From Exophiala sp. HKRS030 (lineage: Eukaryota > Ascomycota > Eurotiomycetes > Chaetothyriales > Herpotrichiellaceae): a DNA stretch of 64,000 nt. The stretch spans positions 4,588,001 to 4,652,000 of the forward strand of contig JAHWDD010000005.1 in NCBI GenBank assembly GCA_023897205.1, written 5' to 3'. The notes below the pieces were generated by a model, which saw nothing but the letters and a program-made list of their open reading frames with translations, was not told the origin of the DNA and did not search any database. A program made the translations under genes and the position numbers. Positions 56,124-64,000 of the stretch are shown piece by piece (the stretch's first letter is position 1; every line of letters begins with the position of its first letter).

Positions 56124-59100
56124 ATGGATGTGTATGTTTTCCTTCAAATTGCATGCGGACGACGATACCTAACATACTCATAGTTGCCACGGGGGTCTAC
56201 GGCGGCAGGCTTTCTCGAAACTCGCGACTCTGTCATCGCGGTCTTCTTCGACCAAAGATACCGATTTCCAACGTCTAGCAACTTCAATTCCAATCCCGAA
56301 ATCTCAGACAAATGGAGTTCTGGATGGCGTCCTCCGAGCCATTGCACCGGTTTCTAGGACACGAATGTCTCTTCGGGAGCTTGACGTCTTACTTGCCCTG
56401 TGTGCCAGCGCCAAAGATCTTCACAACTATGAACATGCCGAAAGACTAGTCGGGCAGCTGACAGCCTACCTTCCCGAGGCCCATACACAACTCTTTACAG
56501 CTTCTCCGTTCCTACACGAGATCAAGCCCGCACCATGGACGGTCTTGACTTTCCAGCTCACACAGTCCCTACTTATTCTTGGCCTGAGGTTTCCCCCATT
56601 GAAAGAAAAGGTGGCGCAGAGTATCAAGTCATACCTGCACAACTGGTCCGAATCGGCCGCAGCTCTTGCATCTATAGGCTACGGCGAGCAAGATGATGAA
56701 GATGAACAAGAAGCCCGTGAGGTCGCAGCGGTCACCGTGTCCCTTGCCGGCTTCATGGAGGCTGCTGCATCACATGAGAATTTCTGGTCTGCCTATGAGC
56801 GTGTGGAGATGATACGGTCGATTCGAGAATCCCTTTCCGAGTCCTTCCTAATTGCGCTCGAAACCGCATCTTCTGCCATTCGAAACTCAGCGTCTTCCCT
56901 CTCGGCCACCAGAGATTGGAGGAAATATCTCAAACGTTTCGCTGCACAAGGAACCCCTGTAGGTGCCATGATGCTACAGAAAGGTTTCATGCAGCTCGTG
57001 CTCGCCTGCACCGCCCGCATGTTGTGCGATGAGCATACCGTCGAGTGCGGAGACATTCTCGACCAGTACATCGCGGGTAAACATCTGGATCGAGCAAAGG
57101 ATGAACTCGTCACCGAAGATATGGTCGAGTACCTGGTTGATGTTGTAACAGATCAGGTCAACGTTCTAGAGGATGGATCTGATTATCTGCAGTTGAGCTC
57201 CGCATGGCAGCAGCGGCTGGCCTTTTCGGTAAAGGCATACGCTCTAGAAGCATACCTACACTGCATCGCCCTCAATGACGATATTGCAGACCCAGAAGAC
57301 CTTTTCGACTGGATCGAAGATACCATCGAAAGTCAGGTACAGATGGCAGATATTCAACTTGCTGACATCGCGCTGAAATCATTGGCTGTCCTTGCCAAGT
57401 ATCTTCCAGAATCGACCTCAAACTATGCTAGAATTCTGCTTCGCTTCATCGTCCAAGGCACTTCGCAACCTCGTGCTGTCACGATTGCGGCGCAGAGCCT
57501 GTCGCACGTTCTGAGAATGCTCTCACAGGACGCAGTAATAACTACCATTTATTCTCTAGGCAATGTCCTCAGCTCACAAACTGGCGCAGAGAAGACGCAC
57601 CAACCTCTGATGCTTACAGACCCCAATGGCCATCATCCTTCCTTGGCGTCCGCTTCCAGACTGAAGACCGGCTCTGTCATATCTTTGTCCATCAGTGGTG
57701 ACGAAGAGACTTCCGTGGTTTGTGGAAATGTTGCACACGCTATCGTCGTGGTTGCCACAGAATGTAATGATAGTAGGATCACTGCCTTGGTACAAACCAT
57801 GATGCTGCAAAAGATTGGGAGAGTCAGCCTTCTGGTTGATGCTCGGATCACCGAAGAAGCAGCAAAACTTGCCGTCCACGGCAAAGAAAATGAGTTCAGA
57901 GCTCTGTTGAGATTGTATTCTCGTTTGCACCACGAGGCTGTCATCCAGGAGAACTCCATTGTCTTTGAATCTGTTCGTAAGGCCAGAGAGTACCTAGCCG
58001 CAAACCTTGATCCAAAATCACCTCTTTTCAAGATCTACGCAACTCATCTATTGGAGCGAATCATCAGCAAAGGCGATGTGGTGGAGGGAGAATTCAAACA
58101 ATCAGCCGAGGTCGAACAAGCAGCTAAAGAGATAGCACCTCTGCTCAAACCGCTCGCCATTCTCGCATCCCGTCGTCCCTCACTAAATCAAGAGAGTGGC
58201 ATTCCCGACGATCCAGAGATTCTTGCCTTGGTACGAGATGTCTGGTACAATATCGCTGTTCACGGTATCACTCTCCAGTCACGGATTGGCCAACAGTATT
58301 ACCATGAACTTCGTATCCTCGCTCTACACTCATATCCCTTGGTGGATGAGGATCGTGCAGAGCTTCTCGAATCTGATGTTGAACTGAACACGGTTCTCCG
58401 GAGAGGGATGAGTGCACAGCACACAGCAGACCAGAAGAAGAACCTCAGTTTCATCATCCCTGCTAAAGAAGCAGAAGTGCGTCAGCTCAGTTATCAAAAG
58501 ACGGTCTTCTTGAACGCAGTCTTTCTGGTAGAAAGCCTTCGTGCGACTTCAGGCAGTTGTACCGAGATTCTTGACTACTTTGCCGATCCGACACTACAAA
58601 CCAGTCACATGGGTCAATGCCTAGGATTTGTCGCAGCTGAAGTTGTTAGGAGGTATACCGAGAAAGTAGTCTCCGCAAAAGAAGACGAGTTCAGCGCGCC
58701 CTATGTCTCACGTCAACTAGCCCGATTCCTGAGTGGCTGTTGCAATCGAAGCAGCAAGATGCAGGACGTTGCTCGTGCATCGGCAAACCACATCATAAAC
58801 TTTGCACCTTCTGCCTTGTGTCAAAAGTCGGCTCTGTTTGCATTACTCGAATTGCTGTCCTTGATGTGGTCAAGCTGCTTAGAGGCAGATCTTGATGAAT
58901 ATTCCTGGCGTCCAACACTTACTTCTACCCGGGGAAGATCACAATTGAACTCTCGGATGATTACGCATTTCGCCAGCACACTCTTCATAACCTATATCAT
59001 GACGCCCGCAGATGGGTCACAGGTGTGATGGGAATAGCGCCCTTGGACGTCAAAGGTCTCTTGCAAACTTATTTATCGGAGTTCGACGACACGGGAACTT

Positions 59101-62038
59101 ATGGACATGTGTCTCTAGGAAGATCCTTCGCATTTGAAATGGGGTCACTGATTCCCCCTATGGATCATAGACTCAATGTCTTGGACAAAAAGGCAGAACC
59201 GACTAATATCAACATGGCCTCGGACTTCATGGCTCAGTATACAACGCGTCAAGAATACAGATTCACAGGAACACCAGATCACCAACGTAGTCAATTTGCC
59301 ATAGACGGTGCGACAGGACGTCGTTCGTCGTTCGCTGTCCCTTCTTCCAGCGGCAACACTAGAGCTCTTCAGGAGGCTCTATTGAGTTTGCATAGACGAG
59401 CAAGTCACCATACTTCAATGTCATCGTCTGAAGTCAAAGACTTGCTGCGCCGGGCTGCTGCATTACTATGCCAGAGCAAAAGGTCACAGACTGCAATCGT
59501 CCATCACCTTGTCAGTATCCCGTTTGAAATATTTTCGAAGGAGTCGATCAAACTTGGCATCTCGCTTTGGCTTGGAGTTATCCATGAAAACTCGAGGATG
59601 GAATCGCGCATTCTCACTGAAGTTGTGCAGGCGTGGGAACGGACTATCGACAGAAAACAAGGCATCTTCAATCCGGCTTTCAATCACCTCGATCCATTCT
59701 ACGTGAAGGAGGAATATGCTCCTTCTGACAAAGCTGCACTTCAGAAACATGCGCAGATAACTCATGATATTATCTCACCGCACTTCAGACTCCTTCAGTT
59801 CTTCGAAAGTCATTTCAATGCCATTCGACTCGGTAGTGTCAATACACAACGGACATTCATCCGCATGCTTGAACGTACGCTGCAGGGATTCATCAAGGTC
59901 AACTGGCACCCCCTTCTAAGAGAGATACAATTTCATACGGTTTTATTTGCTCTGCGTGTTCTCAAGACTAGCACAAGCATCACTAGACTCGACATGTGGA
60001 GACTCCGCGACCTAGCTCTGTCTGTTGGCCTGCGATGGTTTGCGAATCCTCCTGCTTGGGGCTTTGGCGGCAACCGATTGCAGCTGAGGGCTGAAGTACA
60101 ACTCATGGTAGACCTTCTTACAATTCTAGCAACATCGAAACAAGCAATATTCGTATCATCAGCTACAAGAAAGGATCCCTCCAGAAGCATGAACTGCTTG
60201 AAACTCTTCTCTCCAATGAGATCAATCGTCTAACCGTCTGGCTGCATCCGCTGGGTGGTGGCGGTCAATCTCAACCAGAGGCACAGCTTGCAACATTTGC
60301 TCGCACGGCTTGGACCGAGAATCCAGCATTAGCACTCCAGCTTTTGAGTCGATCTGCAAATGAGCAACTGAAAAATGAGGTACGGTTTCTCCTGACGAAC
60401 TTCCCAGAGAAGGCGATCGATAGTCCTCATGCTATGGATGTCCTTCTGGGTAATTCGTTACCATCCGATATTTCTTTCCAGCTAAGGTACTTACTGTACT
60501 GGAGTCCGGTGAACCCCATGCAAGCCGTGACATATTTCTTGCCAGCGTTTGGTAATCATCCCCTGGTTCTCCAGTACGCGATGAGAGCACTCGAAAGTCA
60601 TTCTGTTGACGTAACCTTCTTTTACATTCCACAGATTGTGCAAAGTCTTCGCTATGATGCACTTGGCTATGTTGAACGATACATTATTGAAGCCGGCAAA
60701 TTTTCTCAACTCTTTGCACATCAGATTATTTGGAATATGAAAGCAAATGCTTACAAGGATGAAGACTCGCAGGAGCCTGATCCTGTCAAGCCTACTTTGG
60801 ACAAAGTTATGAACAGTCTGGTCTCGAGCTTCTCCGGTGCAGATAAGGATTTCTACGAGAGAGAATTCGCTTTCTTTGCGGAAGTTACCGACATCTCTGG
60901 AAAGCTAAAGCCTTATATCAAGAAATCGAAGCCAGAAAAGAAGGCCAAAATCGAGGAGGAGTTGCGCAAAATTCAAGTAGAGGTTGGCGTATACATCCCT
61001 AGCAACCCCGAAGGTGTCGTAGTCGGAATCGACAGAAAATCAGGAAAGCCATTGCAATCGCACGCCAAAGCTCCATACATGGCGACTTTCAGGATACGAA
61101 AGACCAGAGAAACGTTACCAGGTACAGACGTGACCGCGATAGAAGCCAGTCCAATCTCGCCCAAAGTGCCACGCAGAACCCATAGCCGCCGAAATACCAG
61201 CGATATCTCTGATATAGGGTTGAATGAAACGACCACAACCACGTACGAAATTTGGCAAAGTGCAATATTCAAGGTCGGAGACGATTGTCGTCAGGATGTG
61301 CTTGCATTACAGATGATTGCAGCCTTTCGAGGTATCTTCAACTCTGTGGGCTTGGACGTATACGTTTTTCCATACCATGTTGTCGCCACTGCACCTGGCT
61401 GTGGTGTGATTGAAGTATTACCAAACTCGATCAGCCGTGATATGTTGGGTCGCGAAGCAGTGAACGGATTGCACGATTACTTCATTACCAAGTACGGTGG
61501 AGAACATTCGGTACGGTATCAGGAAGCCAGAAGCGAGTTTGTCAAAAGTATGGCGGCTTATTCTGTTATCAGCTATATCCTCCAATTCAAAGATCGTCAC
61601 AATGGAAACATCATGATCGACGACAAAGGACACATTCTTCACATTGACTTCGGATTCTGTTTCGACATTGCTCCAGGAGGAGTCAAGTTTGAACGAGCTC
61701 CGTTCAAGCTGACTCCAGAAATGATTGCGGTCATGGGCGGAAGTGATCCAAACACGTCTCAATCATATCGATGGTTCGAGGAACTCACCATCAAAGCTTT
61801 TCTGAGTGCCAGGCAGTATTGTGAGCAATTAAGCCACCTCGTCAGCTTGATGCTCGACAGTGGTTTGCCTTGCTTCAAGCCGGAAACTATGCAAAACTTT
61901 CGCAATCGATTCGTGTTGGAGAAGAGTAATAGGGAGGCAGCTGAATATATGCATGGATGCATTAAGAAGAGCGCGGGAAATTATTCGACCAAGGTCTACG
62001 ATGAGTTCCAACTGTTGACTAACGGTATTCCATATTAA
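56124..62038 (+). CDS. STT4: Phosphatidylinositol 4-kinase III alpha (two frameshifts in this assembly)
   Basis: Corrected length is 1954 aa. Coding begins with an 8-nt exon (56124-56131), a 52-bp intron (GTATGT, CTAAC, CATAG), then exon 2 from 56184 with AFSKLATLSSRSSSTKDTDFQRL, matching Stt4 N-termini. Frameshift 1 is at 58931-58934 (G run one base short): correction gives GKITIELSDDYAFRQHTLHNLYHDARRWV. Frameshift 2 lies between 60130 and 60165: one missing base joins LLTILATSKQ to SYKKGSLQKHELLETLL. The C-terminal kinase contains YMATFRIRK, DDCRQDVLALQMI, DRHNGNIMIDDKGHILHIDFGFCFD and APFKLTPEMIAVMGG. Stt4 makes PI4P at the plasma membrane. The alpha-solenoid middle part has no motifs. Read naively it splits into three genes. 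Confidence 0.9.
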
Positions 62039-62167
62039 TCGGGAGAGTTCGTACGGTGTTGTGTACACCTATCGATAGATTCGGCAATCATTCTTTGGCC
62101 CTGGGTTAGGTGAGGTATGAATTGGAGATGTTCAGTCTAATCCATACCAAGATGTTCCAAATGTAGA

Positions 62168-62915
62168 CTAGTTCGTCCACCGCCTTTGCCAGCTGGTGAT
62201 TTCGTGGTGATTTAAAACTTTGCCCAGAGCGCCGAGGCGTCCACTTGAGGTTTTGTGGAGCAGATTGACGTCCTGACCACCCTTCCATCGCTTCACATCA
62301 TTTATCGACCACTGTGCTACCATGAACGATTTTTCCAGGCTCTCATTCATCACTACTGCACGATGGGAGCTCAAGAAAACGATCCTTCCAGGATTTCTTG
62401 GCCAATCATCGACGATTCCTCGATGAGGTCTTTAGCGACGTCAGTCTTTGGCTTAGGGAAACATGTCAACCTCGATCACCATGATCGTCTATGTCTGTTT
62501 CCTCTCGGGCTGATCCTATGTTATGACGACCCGGACTCTAGGTAAGGAGATCCACCTCATCGCAAAGCAGCGACAGCATGAGCAACAGGACTGAACGCTT
62601 GTCCGTCATGAAGATAACGACGGGCCACAAATGTCTTGGATCGAAGCAAAGCCCAGCCTTGGAAGACGAATATTTTGCATTGGCATATATACAAATTGGT
62701 ACCTTCCGCCATGGCATCCCACGAACCCACCACTGCAATTCGCCGCACTCCGACTGACTCAACTTGGGACCTTTCTTTCTCGTGCACAAGTCGATCAACT
62801 CGGCTCTCTTTGCTTCAATCTCAAATCGTGACCCAGGAATCGATAGATAACGATTTACGTCGACCAATGACCATGTTTTGAAGACTTGGCCGTCGATGTC
62901 GTCCGTTTGGAACAA
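62168..62915 (-). pseudogene. Uncharacterised minus-strand coding remnant
   Basis: Two open stretches look protein-like: 62915-62538 (RFEIEAKRAELIDLC, GELQWWVRGMPW, CFDPRHLWPVVIFM) and 62374-62168 (KSFMVAQWSINDVKRWKGG ... LGALGKVLNHHEITSW). Between them, gene-like segments occur in different frames (KPKTDVAKDLIEESSMIGQEILEGSF). They could be one gene with introns or indels like those seen elsewhere in this window, or a decayed gene. I recognise no family. Confidence 0.3.
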
Positions 62916-63085
62916 GTTGTTTCTGCCCTATGCCTTTGTGTACCAGGATCTATATAATCTGGAACCCTCACGGAGGTACAGATCCTAACGGATTTCCCTT
63001 CTCAAGGTGATGTTCAAAAACAGGAACCGAAGCTCTTGGTTATATACACTCAAACGCACAATTGCCTTCTACACAAGCCTTCGAC

Positions 63086-64000
63086 ATGTTCGAAGTTGAT
63101 AAAGATGCCCTCGGCATACGACCAAGGCAGGGATTCTCACAACGACTGCAACGAGCTCGCAAGGCGCTTACTACAAAAGAAGGCCTCATCGGCACTTATG
63201 ACTATGCATTCCTATTCCGACCCAACATCCCATTTATGAGGAGGGCACGAAGAGCCAGTCCATTCTTCGGCCTCCACGATGCCTTGCCCACAGTCTTGGC
63301 TTTGTTGTTGGGCTTTCAACACGCCCTAGCTATGTTGGCTGGTGTGGTGACACCACCCTTGATGATGTCTGGCTCTACCGGCGTCAATCTCGACCTCGAT
63401 TCCCAACAATATCTGGTCTCTACCGCTTTGATCGTCTCTGGAATTATGTCTGCTGTACAAATTACACGGTTTCACATTTGGAAAACGTCATACTTTGTTG
63501 GCACTGGAATGATTTCTGTGGTGGGAACGTCTTTTGCTTTCATTCCTGTCGCAACGGTATGTCCTATCTGTTGAGTGGAATCTACGGAGTGATTTCTGAG
63601 CTTTTCTGCAGGGAGCCTTCAACCAGATGTACGCCACGGGATTCTGCCCAACGGACGATGACGGGAACCGGCTTGCCTGTCCTGATGGATACGGAGCCCT
63701 TCTCGGCACCTGCGCGCTATGTGCCTTGATCGAGATCATGATCTCTTTCCTACCACCACGAGTGATCCGTCGCATTTTCCCACCGATTGTTACAGGACCA
63801 GTTGTTATTTTGATCGGAGTCTACCTAATCCGATCAGGCTTCCGCAATTGGGGCGGTGGCAGCAACGCCTGTTTCAATCGACCAGAGACTGGTCTCTTCC
63901 GACTTTGCCCTACTATTAATGCCCCAAGACCAATGGTTTGGGGCAGTGCTGAGTTTGTCGGTATGTGCACCCACTCCAGAAACGGCTCTTAGTGAATCGC
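63086..64000 (+). CDS. UapA/UapC-type uric acid-xanthine permease (3' truncated)
   Basis: This is the N-terminal part of a nucleobase-ascorbate transporter (NAT/NCS2). Exon 1 is 63086-63556, then a 55-bp phase-0 intron (GTATGT...TGCAG), exon 2 63612-63960 and a further GTATGT donor at 63961 running past the window. The first helices are recognisable: FGLHDALPTVLALLLGFQHALAMLAGVVTPPL, TALIVSGIMSAVQI and ALCALIEIMISFLPPRVIRRIFPPIVTGPVVILIGVYLI, with GAFNQMYATGFCP in the loop. The QH pair in the first helix is conserved in NATs that import uric acid and xanthine. The NAT signature motif lies beyond the window. The ATG at 63086 (MFEVDKDALGIRPRQGF) is the only suitable start. Confidence 0.9.

Overview
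The window is nuclear DNA from a filamentous ascomycete (Pezizomycotina). The evidence is short introns (45-115 bp) with GTRNGT donors, CTRAC-like branch sites and YAG acceptors, genes packed on both strands, and fungal families: STE6-type pheromone exporter, INSIG, Zn2Cys6 regulator, UapA-type purine permease, UstYa-like DUF3328 protein and AYG1-like hydrolase. The AYG1 homologue suggests a melanised lineage and the many intron-poor genes would fit a black fungus, but I cannot name the species. I saw no tRNA, rRNA, CRISPR array or intact transposon.

Layout. 0-4.2 kb: the tail of an unidentified gene, then gene-poor DNA with a zinc-ribbon remnant. 4.2-10 kb: PHO-4-type phosphate permease (+), UstYa-like gene (+) and a secreted carboxylesterase (-). 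10.8-15.1 kb: STE6-like ABC exporter (-). 15.3-21.7 kb: PBDC1/Ypl225w-type protein (-), INSIG (+), HD-domain cyanamide-hydratase-like protein (-), LYAR-type zinc finger protein (+). 23.4-29.7 kb: IRE1 (+) and CCT2 (-). 30.2-35.3 kb: Zn2Cys6 regulator (+) and INO80 subunit IES1 (-). 36.3-38.6 kb: convergent AYG1-like hydrolase and EthD-like protein. 38.6-40.3 kb: AT-rich gene desert full of an AGTACT-type short repeat. 40.3-45.2 kb: BTB protein (-) and presequence protease CYM1 (-). 46.4-51.5 kb: taxilin (+), nitronate monooxygenase (-), DNA polymerase delta small subunit (+) with two MluI boxes upstream. 51.6-54.9 kb: a small spliced gene (-) and RAD53/CHK2 (-). 56.1-62.0 kb: PI 4-kinase STT4 (+). 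63.1 kb to the end: UapA/UapC-type permease, truncated by the window.

The genes are mostly housekeeping and do not form one pathway. The only pairs that look functionally suggestive are AYG1-like/EthD-like (convergent, 136 bp apart, possible pigment or polyketide tailoring) and UstYa-like/carboxylesterase (convergent).

The main technical result is that seven otherwise well-conserved genes (PHO-4, Zn2Cys6, IES1, AYG1-like, CYM1, taxilin, STT4 twice) are each interrupted by a one-base frameshift. Seven of the eight are apparent deletions, mostly in G/C runs. Correcting each by one base makes every gene length divisible by three and restores the family sequence. Assembly error is the simplest explanation, so these genes should not be read as pseudogenes or as separate short genes. 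I did not find a clearly new biological system; the best biological leads are the UstYa-like protein lacking one of its two HxxHC motifs, the AYG1-EthD pair, the AGTACT-rich desert and a frame-neutral 45-bp intron in the STE6 gene.
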